Both the position numbers and the translations under genes were made by a program. DNA of 64,000 bases from MED-G116 sp038107835 (lineage in GTDB: Bacteria > Pseudomonadota > Alphaproteobacteria > Puniceispirillales > Puniceispirillaceae). The notes beneath the pieces are model-generated. The model searched no databases, was not told where the DNA came from, and worked only from the letters and a program-made list of their open reading frames with translations. Every line of letters starts with the position of its first letter. The stretch's first letter is position 1. The stretch is from contig JAYNHH010000009.1 of the NCBI GenBank assembly GCA_038107835.1, positions 11,484-75,483 on the forward strand, written 5' to 3'. Below, in pieces: positions 1 through 9,036 of the stretch.

Positions 1-62
1 TGGAATACTCATAGCGGTGTTTGTTTAGACCCTAACTGTCGTTAACTCGGAAGGACTTTAAA

Positions 63-290
63 ATGGAAGTAGAAGCTGCAAAAATGATCGGTGCCGGCCT
101 GGCTGTTATCGCTCTTGCCGGTGTTGGTGTTGGTATTGGCAACATCTTCTCTGCTCTCGTCACATCAATCGCCCGTAACCCAGCCGCCAGAGGCGAGGTT
201 TTCGGTATTGGCATTCTCGGCTTTGCCCTGACTGAAGCGATTGCGCTGTTCGCGCTTGTTGTTGCGTTGCTGCTGCTGTTCGCACTGTAA
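63..290 (+). CDS. atpE: F0F1 ATP synthase subunit c
   Basis: This is the proteolipid that forms the rotating c-ring of the F0 sector in the inner membrane. The 75-residue protein is two hydrophobic helices joined by a polar loop with Arg38-Asn39-Pro40. The first helix carries the glycine-rich stretch at residues 20-26. The ion-binding carboxylate is Glu58 in helix 2. A GGAAGGA ribosome-binding site lies just upstream of the start. It is followed by the b' and b stator genes, the usual alphaproteobacterial order. atpB would be expected directly upstream; the first bases of the window may hold its last codons, but I could not confirm a reading frame. Confidence 0.97.
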   Translation: MEVEAAKMIGAGLAVIALAGVGVGIGNIFSALVTSIARNPAARGEVFGIGILGFALTEAIALFALVVALLLLFAL

Positions 291-358
291 TTCACCAGCA
301 CTTACTTCATACTCCTGCCCCTGCCTGCCTGTTCTGGCCGGCAGGGTGGAGCGTAAAA

Positions 359-997
359 ATGGTATGTAAGATGGGAACAGACATGGCCAAAAGCGGCATG
401 ATGCGTTGCCTGACGCTGGCAACAGGCACTGGCTTCGGCCTTGCTGTGACAGGTGGACAGGCATTGGCGGCCGGTGCAAGTGAGCCCGGACTGCCACAGC
501 TGGATATCAGCACCTGGCCCTCGCAGATTTTCTGGCTGATTGTCATTTTCGGCGTTGGCTATGTGATGATGGCCAAAATTGTCACTCCGAAGATCGGCAC
601 TGTGCTGGAGGACCGGCGCACCCGCCTCGATGGTGATCTTGGCAAGGCCCGTGAGGCCAGCGCCGAGGCAGCAAAAATCCGCGCTGAATACGAGGCCGAC
701 CTCGAATCAGCCCGCAATGACGCTGCGGCATTCGCCCGCAAGGCAGCAGCCGAGGCAGCAGAAAAGGCGGCTTCCGTTGAAGGCAAGGCTGACAAGAAAC
801 TTGCCAGCAAAGTAGCCACGGCAGAAAAGAAACTTGCTACGGCGAAAGCCGAGGCGATCGAAAACCTCAACACAGTTGCGGCAGAAGCCGCACTTGAAGC
901 TGTGAAGGGGTTGACCGGGCTCAAGGCAACAAAGGCGCAGGCCGAGAAGGTGGTCAAGGCTGCCGCCAAGGCAATGGCTCCACAGGAGGTAAACTGA
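359..997 (+). CDS. atpF': F0F1 ATP synthase subunit b'
   Basis: This is the second type of b subunit, which pairs with b to form the peripheral stator stalk. Phototrophs and many alphaproteobacteria carry both. The 212-residue protein has an N-terminal hydrophobic stretch (about 20-40), a membrane anchor at about 58-75, and then a long Ala/Glu/Lys-rich coiled coil to the C terminus. The first ATG is favoured because GGAG sits 7 nt upstream; an alternative ATG lies 24 nt downstream. The extra N-terminal hydrophobic segment resembles a signal peptide and is longer than in a typical b subunit. Its stop overlaps the start of the next gene in a TGATG junction, which implies translational coupling. 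Confidence 0.93.
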   Translation: MVCKMGTDMAKSGMMRCLTLATGTGFGLAVTGGQALAAGASEPGLPQLDISTWPSQIFWLIVIFGVGYVMMAKIVTPKIGTVLEDRRTRLDGDLGKAREASAEAAKIRAEYEADLESARNDAAAFARKAAAEAAEKAASVEGKADKKLASKVATAEKKLATAKAEAIENLNTVAAEAALEAVKGLTGLKATKAQAEKVVKAAAKAMAPQEVN

Positions 998-1482
998 TGG
1001 AAGGCATTGTAATGGAATCAGTCTGGGTTGCGGTTGGTTTTGTTGTTTTCGTTGCGCTGATCTGGCGTCGCGTCGGGGCTGCCGTTGGCGGCATGCTCGA
1101 CGACCGCTCACAGAAGATCAAGCAAGATCTTGATGAAGCCCGCGCCCTGCGCGAGGAAGCGCTGGAGGAACTGCATCAGTTCCAGCGCCTGCACCGGGAA
1201 GCGGCTGAGGAAGCAAAAGCCATGCTGAAAAATGCCGAGGCAACCGCCGAGCGCATTCGTGAGAATGCTGAAAAGGCCGCCGCCGAGACGGTCAAACGGC
1301 GTGAGGTTCAGGCATCAGCCAAGATCAAGGCTGCAGAAGCTGCGATGGTTAAGGAACTGCAGGAGCGCGCGGCCAATCTTGCGATTGCCACCGCAACAGA
1401 GATCATCACATCCAAACTCGATGAAAAGGCGAGCCTGGAGCTGGTTGATACAGCTGTCAGTGAGATTGAAAAGCTGAATTAG
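997..1482 (+). CDS. atpF: F0F1 ATP synthase subunit b
   Basis: This is the peripheral stalk subunit b, 161 residues, with one N-terminal membrane helix (about 6-25) followed by a charged amphipathic coiled coil. The segment after the membrane helix, with GGMLDDRSQKIKQDLDEA, is typical of the family. A strong AGGAGG precedes the start, and the ATG overlaps the TGA of the b' gene by one base, so the two stator subunits are probably made in equal amounts. A stem-loop lies beyond its stop codon. Confidence 0.95.
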   Translation: MEGIVMESVWVAVGFVVFVALIWRRVGAAVGGMLDDRSQKIKQDLDEARALREEALEELHQFQRLHREAAEEAKAMLKNAEATAERIRENAEKAAAETVKRREVQASAKIKAAEAAMVKELQERAANLAIATATEIITSKLDEKASLELVDTAVSEIEKLN

Positions 1483-1513
1483 TCAGTCATCTCGACAATG
1501 ATGAATGGCGTGT

Positions 1514-1539
1514 CGCCGACTCTCGTCAGAGGGTCGGCG
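1514..1539. terminator. 11-bp hairpin between convergent atpF and a lipoprotein gene
   Basis: CGCCGACtCTC pairs with GAGgGTCGGCG around a GTCA loop, with one T-G wobble. It lies between the ends of two convergent genes and overlaps the last codons of the minus-strand one. Neither side carries a clear T-run, so it may act as a 3'-end stabiliser or a weak bidirectional terminator rather than a classical intrinsic terminator. Confidence 0.45.
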
Positions 1540-1996
1540 TTAACATCAGGACCACCCGCTGATCCGCGTCGACGACAAAGTCGAACTCGGCAATCGGATA
1601 GTTGGCCCGCACCCCCCTGCCAAAGCCAATCCGGTATCCAAACGCTTCATTTGACACCATTTTGTCATCTGGGCCCAGTATAGCCATCGCCATACCAATG
1701 ATCGCGACATCGGCCTCGCCTTTGTCGGCAAATGTGCGGACAGCCTTCAGTCCGGCAGCAACCTCCATCTTAATCTTGCCATTGCTTTTTCTGGTGCAGG
1801 ATGTGCTGACACCGTTGAAACGAACATCAACAAGATGTGCAAGAGCGTCTGTCTTGACGAAGGCCTCGGCAGCTTCAGGCATAGCCGTGATCTGCGGACA
1901 GTCAACGATTTCCTTGCTGATAACGCTGCATCCGGAAAAGCTGATCGCCGCAAGCGCCAGCCCAATCAGAATCGAGGGGGATTTATTCGGTTTCAT
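1526..1996 (-). CDS. Putative lipoprotein of unknown function
   Basis: The 156-residue protein starts with a lipoprotein signal: MKPNK, a hydrophobic run, then an FSGC lipobox with the acylated cysteine at residue 23. AGGA lies a few bases before the ATG. The mature part contains one cysteine in VDCPQ and another in STSCTRK, and no domain I can name. Three stretches alternate hydrophobic and polar residues as in a beta-rich fold. It is a single gene on the opposite strand from both neighbours, convergent with atpF and divergent from ispH. I do not recognise a family. Lipid modification and envelope location are inferred from the signal alone. Confidence 0.75.
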   Translation of the reverse strand: MKPNKSPSILIGLALAAISFSGCSVISKEIVDCPQITAMPEAAEAFVKTDALAHLVDVRFNGVSTSCTRKSNGKIKMEVAAGLKAVRTFADKGEADVAIIGMAMAILGPDDKMVSNEAFGYRIGFGRGVRANYPIAEFDFVVDADQRVVLMLTPTL

Positions 1997-2055
1997 GCGC
2001 GCATCCTAGCCTGTTTTTACAAGAACGGCAATTGACCTTGGAGCCTTTATCGCGC

Positions 2056-3012
2056 ATGAACTATGGCATGAGAAAAACAGCAAAATATCTCAGACTCGCC
2101 GCGCCGCGCGGCTTTTGCGCCGGTGTTGACCGGGCCGTCAAAATCGTCGAGGCAGCCCTCGACAGGTTTGGTGCGCCTGTCTATGTGCGTCACGAGATTG
2201 TGCATAACAAGACTGTCGTTGATGAACTTGCCGACAAAGGTGCCGTTTTTGTAGAGGAACTGCATGAGGTGCCGGCCGGTGCGCCGGTGGTGTTTTCCGC
2301 CCATGGTGTTTCACGCGCCGTTGTCGATGAAGCCAACGACAGAAAAATGATTGCTGTCGATGCCACCTGTCCGCTGGTAACCAAGGTTCATATAGAGGCC
2401 AAACGCCACGCCGCCCACAAGCGGCATATTCTATTGATTGGCCATGCTGGCCATCCCGAGGTGGAAGGCACGATGGGGCAGGTCGATGATGATGCCATTA
2501 CATTGATCGAAACAGCTGATGACGCCCACAATGTCACGCCACCTGAAGATTGTGACCTGGCTTTTGCTACACAAACGACTTTGTCGGTAGACGACACGGC
2601 TGAAATCATTTCAATCCTGCAATTCAGATTCCCTGAAATCACCGGTCCCCGTGGTGAGGATATCTGCTATGCGACGACAAACAGGCAGAATGCCGTCAAG
2701 GCGGTGGCGGAGGGTCTGGACCTGATGCTTGTTGTCGGTGCGCAGAATTCATCCAATTCAAAACGCCTTGTTGAGGTCGCGCTGCGTGCCGGTGCTGGCG
2801 CGGCCGCGCTGGTCGCAGACAAGAATGAAGTTGACTGGCAGGCTGTCGACAAGGCCAACTCGATCGGCGTTTCAGCGGGTGCCTCGGCACCGGAAACAGT
2901 GGTTCGGGAGCTGATTGCTGAGATTCAGGAGCGGTATGATGTCGAACTGGATGAAAAAGCGCTGGTTGAGGAGAACATCACCTTCAAGCTACCCAGCATC
3001 CTGACAAGCTGA
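2056..3012 (+). CDS. ispH: 4-hydroxy-3-methylbut-2-enyl diphosphate reductase
   Basis: This is the last enzyme of the MEP isoprenoid pathway; it reduces HMBPP to IPP and DMAPP with a 4Fe-4S cluster. The three cluster cysteines are visible at 21 ([10 protein letters not shown]), 105 (DATCPLVTK) and 204 (EDICYATT), with nearly the spacing of the E. coli enzyme. The active-site residues His50, His83, His133 and Glu135 ([11 protein letters not shown]) also match. The length of 318 residues is normal. The start is uncertain: a TTG 24 nt upstream and an ATG 12 nt downstream are alternatives and no ribosome-binding site is decisive. It heads a likely ispH-thrB-rnhA unit. Confidence 0.97.
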   Translation: MNYGMRKTAKYLRLAAPRGFCAGVDRAVKIVEAALDRFGAPVYVRHEIVHNKTVVDELADKGAVFVEELHEVPAGAPVVFSAHGVSRAVVDEANDRKMIAVDATCPLVTKVHIEAKRHAAHKRHILLIGHAGHPEVEGTMGQVDDDAITLIETADDAHNVTPPEDCDLAFATQTTLSVDDTAEIISILQFRFPEITGPRGEDICYATTNRQNAVKAVAEGLDLMLVVGAQNSSNSKRLVEVALRAGAGAAALVADKNEVDWQAVDKANSIGVSAGASAPETVVRELIAEIQERYDVELDEKALVEENITFKLPSILTS

Positions 3013-3024
3013 GTGAGTTGAGCC

Positions 3025-3990
3025 ATGGCCGTTTACACAGTTGTTGACGACACCGCCCTCAGCACGTTTCTGGCACGCTATGACCTTGGCAATGTACTGA
3101 GTTTCGCCGGCATTGCCGAAGGCGTTGAAAACTCCAATTATCTGCTTCGTACCGATCAGGCCAACTACATTCTCACATTATATGAAAAACGCGTCGATCC
3201 GACGGATCTTCCGTTCTTTATGGAACTGATGGAAACGCTTGCCAGGGCAGGGATGAACTGCCCGTTACCGGTGTCGGCGAGGGATGGATCGGTGCTGCAG
3301 GAGCTTGAGGGGCGTCCCTGTGCCATTTTCAGCTTTCTTGACGGCACCTGGTCGCGCTTTCCCAACAAGGAAAAGTGCCGGGAGCTGGGAACAGCGCTGG
3401 CAACCATGCATTTAAAGGCAGGTGCGGTGACCCGGCACCGGCCGAATGCCCTCGGCCCCCTTGCCTGGCAGCCGCTGTTTTCCTCGGTAAAGGGGCAGGC
3501 TGACGACCTTGGCGTGGGCATGGCACAACAGATTCAGGACAGGCTTGATGCGATCATCGAGAACTGGCCAACCGGCTTGCCCGAGGGGGTGATCCATGCC
3601 GATCTGTTTCCCAACAATGTCCTGTTTATTGGTGACAAGCTAACCGGATTGATTGATTTCTATTTCGCCTGCGAGGATATTCTCGCCTATGATCTCGGAA
3701 TCTGTCTGAACAGCTGGTGCTTTGAGGCAGATGGCAGTTTCAATCTCACAAAGTCGCGGGCGATGTTAAAAGCCTATGATCAGGTAAGACCACTGTCAGA
3801 GGCCGAATTCAAGGCCATTCCCGTGCTGGCAGCTGGCTCCGCCATGCGGTTCTTCCTGACGCGGCTGTATGATTGGATTCACACGCCTACTGACGCTCTT
3901 GTCAGTCCAAAGGACCCGATGGAATATTGGTCGATTCTGCGCTTCCATCAATCCGTTTCCGGCACCGCCGCCTATGGAATTGACGTATAG
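3025..3990 (+). CDS. thrB: Homoserine kinase (aminoglycoside-phosphotransferase fold)
   Basis: It phosphorylates L-homoserine to O-phosphohomoserine, the substrate of threonine synthase; thrC lies about 6 kb away in this window. This is the APH/choline-kinase-like type of ThrB found in alphaproteobacteria, not the GHMP type. The catalytic loop HADLFPNN is at residues 191-198 and the metal-binding IDFYFA at 210-215. An N-terminal lobe with EGVENSNYL is typical of the family. The 321-residue length is normal. It begins 12 nt after ispH and ends 4 nt before rnhA, so it is in the same transcript. Confidence 0.96.
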   Translation: MAVYTVVDDTALSTFLARYDLGNVLSFAGIAEGVENSNYLLRTDQANYILTLYEKRVDPTDLPFFMELMETLARAGMNCPLPVSARDGSVLQELEGRPCAIFSFLDGTWSRFPNKEKCRELGTALATMHLKAGAVTRHRPNALGPLAWQPLFSSVKGQADDLGVGMAQQIQDRLDAIIENWPTGLPEGVIHADLFPNNVLFIGDKLTGLIDFYFACEDILAYDLGICLNSWCFEADGSFNLTKSRAMLKAYDQVRPLSEAEFKAIPVLAAGSAMRFFLTRLYDWIHTPTDALVSPKDPMEYWSILRFHQSVSGTAAYGIDV

Positions 3991-3994
3991 CCCC

Positions 3995-4429
3995 ATGAGC
4001 TCGCCCGTTATCCTCCACACCGATGGTTCCTGCCTGAACAATCCGGGCCCGGGTGGTTGGGCCGCCATTCTGCAATGGAACGGCAATGAAAAGGAGCTGT
4101 CCGGCGCAGTGCCAGACACGACCAACAACCGTATGGAGTTACAAGCAGCGATTGAAGGCCTGAATGCGCTCAGCCGACCAATGAATGTCGAACTTCATAC
4201 CGATAGCAAATATGTCATGGATGGCGTTACGGCATGGATGCCAAAATGGCGCCGGAATGGATGGAAAACGGCGGCAAAGAAACCTGTCGCCAACCAGGAC
4301 CTGTGGCAGCAACTCGACGCTGCGCTTGCACGGCACAGCGTCAACTGGCACTGGGTCAAGGGCCATTCAGGCGACCCGCTGAATGAACGGTGTGATGATC
4401 TGGCGCGTGCCGCCGCCATGACCCTGTAA
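3995..4429 (+). CDS. rnhA: Ribonuclease HI
   Basis: It cleaves the RNA strand of RNA-DNA hybrids in replication and R-loop removal. All four catalytic acids are present at positions identical to E. coli numbering: Asp10 (HTDGSC), Glu48 (NRMELQAA), Asp70 (HTDSKYV) and Asp134 (RCDDLA). The basic protrusion with [10 protein letters not shown] is also present. I chose the ATG 4 nt after the thrB stop because it gives the usual N terminus and a 144-residue protein. In-frame ATGs inside thrB would add an unlikely extension. Confidence 0.97.
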   Translation: MSSPVILHTDGSCLNNPGPGGWAAILQWNGNEKELSGAVPDTTNNRMELQAAIEGLNALSRPMNVELHTDSKYVMDGVTAWMPKWRRNGWKTAAKKPVANQDLWQQLDAALARHSVNWHWVKGHSGDPLNERCDDLARAAAMTL

Positions 4430-4445
4430 GCGTGGTAACGGACCC

Positions 4446-4925
4446 TTAGAGCTCACCAAGAACATGCGACGCGCTGGATACCTCATAGGCACCGACATCT
4501 TCCATCAACATCTTTGTGACAACCCCATCATCGATGATCACCGCGCATCGGGCCGCACGAACACCCAGAATAGACCCCATGTCGCGGTCAAGACCAAGGG
4601 CTTTGGTCAGCGCAAGATGCGGGTCTGCGAGCATATCAATCCTATCCCCAACATCATTCGCGTCACCCCATGCCTTCATCACATGCGCATCATTCGCGGC
4701 CAGACAGGCGATCCGGTCAACACCAGCTGCCCGAAGCTCAACATTCTTTTCCAGATAGCTCGGTAAATGTCGGGCGGAACAGGTCGGCGTGAACGCCCCG
4801 GGCAGAGCAAACAACACTGTCCGTCCAGAACCGAAATAGTCGTCGCTTGAATGCTCATCAATGCCGTCTTCGGTCTTGATCTGGAAATTTACGGAAGGAA
4901 TCGATTGTCCAGCTTCAATGGTCAT
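4446..4925 (-). CDS. Peroxiredoxin (Prx5/AhpC-TSA type)
   Basis: This thiol peroxidase of the Prx5-like group reduces hydroperoxides, usually with glutathione or glutaredoxin as donor. The signature PGAFTPTC places the peroxidatic cysteine at residue 49, followed by the SARHLPSYL helix. A further cysteine at 74 (RIACLAAND) is typical of the subgroup. The length of 159 residues is normal. The start used is the second ATG, which has AGGA at 11 nt; an ATG 9 nt upstream lies too close to the same site. It lies on the same strand 76 nt downstream of a DsbD-like reductase gene, suggesting a shared redox-defence transcript. Confidence 0.93.
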   Translation of the reverse strand: MTIEAGQSIPSVNFQIKTEDGIDEHSSDDYFGSGRTVLFALPGAFTPTCSARHLPSYLEKNVELRAAGVDRIACLAANDAHVMKAWGDANDVGDRIDMLADPHLALTKALGLDRDMGSILGVRAARCAVIIDDGVVTKMLMEDVGAYEVSSASHVLGEL

Positions 4926-5001
4926 AATCTGCATTTTCCTGTTTTGGTTTTGCCAATCGCCACTTCGAGAAAGCACACTGCGACAAGCTGTTGATTCCCT
5001 A

Positions 5002-7017
5002 TCATTTGGGGCGTTCTGTGACCAATTCAAGAGCCTCCAGCACCGCAGCTGACGTAAGTAATTCAGGCAATAAATACCCATCAGGCATGGCAGGACCATA
5101 GACGATGTTGAACGGGATTCCAAACCGGTTATGGGATGCAAGAAAGGTTGCAATCTGCTCATTCGGCCGCGTCCAGTCAGCCTGCATCGGTACCAGAGAG
5201 CCGGCCTGTTGCAGTGCCATCATTTTTGTGGCAACCGGCACCTGATCGAGGACAAGAGCCTTGTTCGCCTTGCAAGTGATACACCAGTCGGCGGTGACAT
5301 CAATGAAAACAACCTGACCCTCAGCCAGATGGGTAGCCACCGCATCCGGGGCAAAGACAGCCCAGTTGATTGCACCGGTGCGCGCTGCATCATCCGAGGT
5401 GGCTGCCTTGTTCTCCGGTGAGAGCAAGGTACTCAAAATCGTCCCCAACCACAGCATCGTGCCAACCAGCAACAGCGCGAGGCCTCGTTTGAGCCAGATC
5501 ATCCAGCCTCCCGGGCGCGGCAATAGCGCCACCAAGCCTGGAAACAGGGCCACGACAAGCCATGGACTGGCAAGCCCTACGCCCATCGCCAGAAAAATGG
5601 CAAACAACATCGGCGTTTCACCCGTCAGTGCTACCGTCACCGCCGTTCCCACAAAGGGCGCCGAGCAGGGGGTCGCCAGAATGGTTGCCAACATACCGGC
5701 GAGAAAATCACCAGCAAGGCCGTTCCCGCCTGTTGGCCCAGAAGGGCGGGCCAGTGACGCGGCAAAACGCGGCACCGGAATTGTCACCAGATCAACAAGG
5801 CTGAGGGCAAATAAACCAAGCAGCCCGATCATCACCCCCAGAAAGACAGGATTTTGAAACTGGATGCCCCAGCCAATCTGGCCTCCGGCTTGGCGCATCA
5901 AAACCAGCGTCACCGCCAATAGTGCAAAACTTGTGACAATCCCCCCTGCCCCAGCCAGAAAACCCAGCCGCAGCATCGAACGATTGCGACCAGTCACGTC
6001 CAGAACAGCCGACAGTTTCAGCGCGAGTACCGGTAAAACGCACGGCATCAGATTTAGGATCACCCCCCCAAGAAAGGCGATGGCAAGCATGATCAGGACG
6101 CCAGATTGGGCTGGTCCGGCTGCTGACAGCGTTTCAGTCCGTGGTGGAATGGTTAGATGAAATTCCGCCATTTCACTGCCAGCTATGACGGTCATTAACG
6201 CAGGCCCACCATCAAAAACCATTCCCTTGGCCGCGCTGATGGGAAGCCGGTAACGATCCCTTGACGGCACTGGTGCCTTGAAGGCGACCCCATCAAAACC
6301 CTCGACAAGAATATCATCAATCGGCGGTGCGCCTCCGGCAAGCTGCACCATAAGATCGTTGCCCCTGATCACAGCGGCGACAACAGAAAGATTTGGCCCG
6401 GTTGCAGCGCGCCCTCCGGCTGGAGCGACGCGCGGCACCATCGAGACAGAGCGGGCAATTGTCTGCGCGTGGGACGAGGCCGTGGCAGGACCATCGGGCA
6501 AAAGCAGGTCAAGCTGTGCCATCACTGGGACACAGATGTCAGAACAGGCCAATGCCTCCAGCTGGGCGCTGATCTGCGATGGTGCACCAACGAGATGGCC
6601 GGTGAGGTCAAGCGGCAGGATGGTCTGTGACTCATAGCCAAAATTATCAAAGCCGAAGACATCAAAGCGCTGCGGAACAGGCCAGCGGATTGTTGCCACA
6701 AGGTCAGGCGATGCGCTGCCAGACAAATCGATCGTTGGCGGTAGACCCGCCTCACCCGGCGTGCGCCAGTAGATCTTCCAGCCGGGCGCAAGCCGAAATT
6801 CGAGGGCCAGCGGCAGCGTTGTGAGATCACCCGTTCCATTGACAGCCGATAGCAGGCGTGCCTCTACAATGGTGGGGTCGCCCTTCCAGTCGCTCTGCAG
6901 TGCGGCAGCAGAAGTGCCAACCAGAAACACTCCCAGAACCGAAAGCAGCATCAGTAGCCAGCGCACAGCCAACGGATTACAGGCGCTCATTTTCCGGTTC
7001 TGATTGGCACTGATCAT
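5002..7017 (-). CDS. DsbD/ScsB-family thiol:disulfide interchange protein
   Basis: This membrane protein passes electrons from cytosolic thioredoxin to periplasmic partners. At 671 residues it has an N-terminal signal/anchor, a periplasmic DsbC-like sensor domain (about 35-290) with the cysteine pair in ACSDICVP, a polytopic core with LMPCVLPVLALKLSA and CSAPFVGTA (about 305-530), and a C-terminal thioredoxin domain with WCITCK. The N-terminal domain resembles ScsB more than classical DsbD. The ATG chosen is preceded by AAGAGAG; a longer form starting 18 nt upstream is possible. A peroxiredoxin gene follows on the same strand. The exact partner proteins cannot be read from sequence. Confidence 0.92.
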   Translation of the reverse strand: MISANQNRKMSACNPLAVRWLLMLLSVLGVFLVGTSAAALQSDWKGDPTIVEARLLSAVNGTGDLTTLPLALEFRLAPGWKIYWRTPGEAGLPPTIDLSGSASPDLVATIRWPVPQRFDVFGFDNFGYESQTILPLDLTGHLVGAPSQISAQLEALACSDICVPVMAQLDLLLPDGPATASSHAQTIARSVSMVPRVAPAGGRAATGPNLSVVAAVIRGNDLMVQLAGGAPPIDDILVEGFDGVAFKAPVPSRDRYRLPISAAKGMVFDGGPALMTVIAGSEMAEFHLTIPPRTETLSAAGPAQSGVLIMLAIAFLGGVILNLMPCVLPVLALKLSAVLDVTGRNRSMLRLGFLAGAGGIVTSFALLAVTLVLMRQAGGQIGWGIQFQNPVFLGVMIGLLGLFALSLVDLVTIPVPRFAASLARPSGPTGGNGLAGDFLAGMLATILATPCSAPFVGTAVTVALTGETPMLFAIFLAMGVGLASPWLVVALFPGLVALLPRPGGWMIWLKRGLALLLVGTMLWLGTILSTLLSPENKAATSDDAARTGAINWAVFAPDAVATHLAEGQVVFIDVTADWCITCKANKALVLDQVPVATKMMALQQAGSLVPMQADWTRPNEQIATFLASHNRFGIPFNIVYGPAMPDGYLLPELLTSAAVLEALELVTERPK

Positions 7018-7110
7018 GCTCTCTTTTCGCCTCATGGCTGTAAGGGGTTCTATCGAAAGTGTGAAGTTTTCGGGCTTTACCGGTAAGTGATTTCCTGTCT
7101 AGGCTAGGTA

Positions 7111-7737
7111 ATGGGTCAGTTCAAGAAAACAAGCACATCGTCACAATCTGATTTTGCCATCGAATGTGACATGGCTGACAGCGTAAATTCGCTTCAGGGC
7201 CAATTGCTGATTGCCAGCCCGCATATGGATGACACCCGGTTCAAAAGATCGGTGATCATGATGTGCCAGCATGATGCGCAATCGGCAATGGGGCTCGTGA
7301 TCAACAAACAGGCGAGCAGCCTCAAGCTCGGTGATCTATATGAAAAGCTCGATATCGGAGCGCCGCGCTTTGCTGTTGAGGACCCGGTACATATCGGCGG
7401 TCCGGTAGACAGCAATAGGGGCTTCGTTCTGCATTCACAGGACCACATGCTGCCGGACAGCATGGCGATTACCCATGAGATCGGTCTGACGGCAAGCGTT
7501 GAAATCCTGCGCGATATCACCGGAGGCGTTGGCCCGTCGCACACCATCGTGTCGCTTGGCTGCGCGGGGTGGAGCGCCGGTCAGCTTGATCGCGAAATGA
7601 GCGAAAATGTCTGGCTCAACCTGCCGGCGTCAACAGATCTGGTTTTCGAGCATGATCGAGAGACTTTGTGGCAACAGGCGTTTGACGCCATTGGCATAGA
7701 CCCGGCCTATTTTGCCGGAGATGCCGGCAATGCCTGA
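7111..7737 (+). CDS. yqgE: YqgE/AlgH family protein (DUF179)
   Basis: This is a conserved protein of the UPF0301 family, known from alginate regulation (AlgH) but without a settled biochemical role. The hallmark start of the domain is visible as GQLLIASPHMDDTRFKRSV, followed by MGLVINK and the glycine-rich HIGGPVDSNRGFVLH and LGCAGWSAGQLDREM. The 208-residue length is typical if a ~20-residue N-terminal extension is accepted; an in-frame ATG 60 nt downstream is the alternative start. It diverges from the DsbD-like gene across a 93-nt gap that must hold both promoters. Confidence 0.93.
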   Translation: MGQFKKTSTSSQSDFAIECDMADSVNSLQGQLLIASPHMDDTRFKRSVIMMCQHDAQSAMGLVINKQASSLKLGDLYEKLDIGAPRFAVEDPVHIGGPVDSNRGFVLHSQDHMLPDSMAITHEIGLTASVEILRDITGGVGPSHTIVSLGCAGWSAGQLDREMSENVWLNLPASTDLVFEHDRETLWQQAFDAIGIDPAYFAGDAGNA

Positions 7738-7770
7738 ACCCCAGATCACGCGTCAAAATCAGGCCCAAAA

Positions 7771-9036
7771 TCAGGAAGCAAGTCTGGCCGCCAGCGCCTC
7801 ATTTGACATGATGTCGACGGACGGCCCAACCGCCGCAAGGGCTGGGGGCGCGGTGGCAATCAGATGTGCGGCAAGCTGGCTGACACGCTCTTCAGTCACA
7901 TCATCAATCGCCGCCAGCAGCTCGGCATCGTCGCTCGGTTTGCCAAACAGCGTAATCTGCCGCGCTAACGCATCACCACAGCCAGCAACCGATTCGCGCG
8001 CCATCAACAGCGAAGCGCGCAATTGCGCCTTGGCCCTGTTGACCTCGGCACCACTCACACCGCTGGCGACATCTCTCAGCTCATCACAGACAACACCAAG
8101 CATCTCATCGACCTGATCAGCCGATGTTCCGGCATAAATAGCAAAGTTACCGCTGTCAGATTGCATGTTGGCAAAGGAGAAGATCGAATAGCAGAGACCA
8201 CGCTTTTCACGGACCTGCTGGAACAGCCGCGATGACATGCCACCCCCGAACAGCGTGGACAGGGCCATCAGCGCGAATCTGTCTTCATCATTGGCGGCAA
8301 GGCCTGGCAGGCCAAGCACGACATGCGTCTGCTCAAGATCACGCTTGACGATCTGGCGTCCAGCCGACCAGACCGGCGCCTTGCGTGTCGTATCGGTGGC
8401 TGTCTGCAGGCCACCAAGCCGCCCTTCAATGCAGGCCACCAATTCATCCTGTGTCACCGCGCCTGCCGCGCAAACAAGCATCTGCCCCGCACCATAATGA
8501 CGGCTAAAAAATCCACTGAGATCACCACGGCCAAAGTTGGAGACGGAGTCGATCGTTCCCAGAATCGGGCGACCCAGAGTGTGATCGACATAGGCCGATC
8601 TGGCATATAGATCGAACACAAGATCATCCGGTGTATCAATGGATTGACCGATCTCCTGAATGATCACACCGCGCTCACGCTCAATCTCAATTTCTGGCAA
8701 CGTCGATTCAGTCAGGATATCGGCCAGAATATCGACGCCAAGAGACAGATGTTCGGGCAGTAGCCGCAGGTAATAGGCGGTTTCCTCGCGGCTGGTATGG
8801 GCATTCATGTAACCGCCAACATCCTCAACTTCAGTCGCAATCGCCTTGGCATCGCGGCGTTTTGTTCCCTTGAACGCCATATGTTCCAGCATATGGGCGA
8901 TCCCCTGTTCGGCCTCACGCTCATCACGCGCGCCAGCCTTGACCCAGATCCCAACAGAAACAGATGTCGCGTGTGGCATATGCCGCGTTGCAACACGCAG
9001 ACCGTTGGCAAGGGTTGAGAGCGTAGCAAGCGTCAT
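7771..9036 (-). CDS. M16-family zinc peptidase (mitochondrial-processing-peptidase-like)
   Basis: This inverzincin metallopeptidase is related to the beta subunit of mitochondrial processing peptidase. The inverted zinc motif is intact: His48-x-x-Glu51-His52 (HMLEHMAFKGT), with the third ligand Glu128 76 residues further on. The C-terminal M16 domain with the RxxxLFGGGMSSRLFQ-like segment is present. The 421-residue length is normal for the single-chain bacterial form. Its start overlaps the stop of thrC by 4 bp, and thrC-M16 linkage is a recurring alphaproteobacterial arrangement. The physiological substrate is unknown. Confidence 0.95.
   Translation of the reverse strand: MTLATLSTLANGLRVATRHMPHATSVSVGIWVKAGARDEREAEQGIAHMLEHMAFKGTKRRDAKAIATEVEDVGGYMNAHTSREETAYYLRLLPEHLSLGVDILADILTESTLPEIEIERERGVIIQEIGQSIDTPDDLVFDLYARSAYVDHTLGRPILGTIDSVSNFGRGDLSGFFSRHYGAGQMLVCAAGAVTQDELVACIEGRLGGLQTATDTTRKAPVWSAGRQIVKRDLEQTHVVLGLPGLAANDEDRFALMALSTLFGGGMSSRLFQQVREKRGLCYSIFSFANMQSDSGNFAIYAGTSADQVDEMLGVVCDELRDVASGVSGAEVNRAKAQLRASLLMARESVAGCGDALARQITLFGKPSDDAELLAAIDDVTEERVSQLAAHLIATAPPALAAVGPSVDIMSNEALAARLAS

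Noticed and set aside
1..62. 3' end of atpB
   Set aside because: Expected by gene order, but the few codons before the possible stops in the three frames do not show a recognisable subunit a C terminus, so no feature was called.
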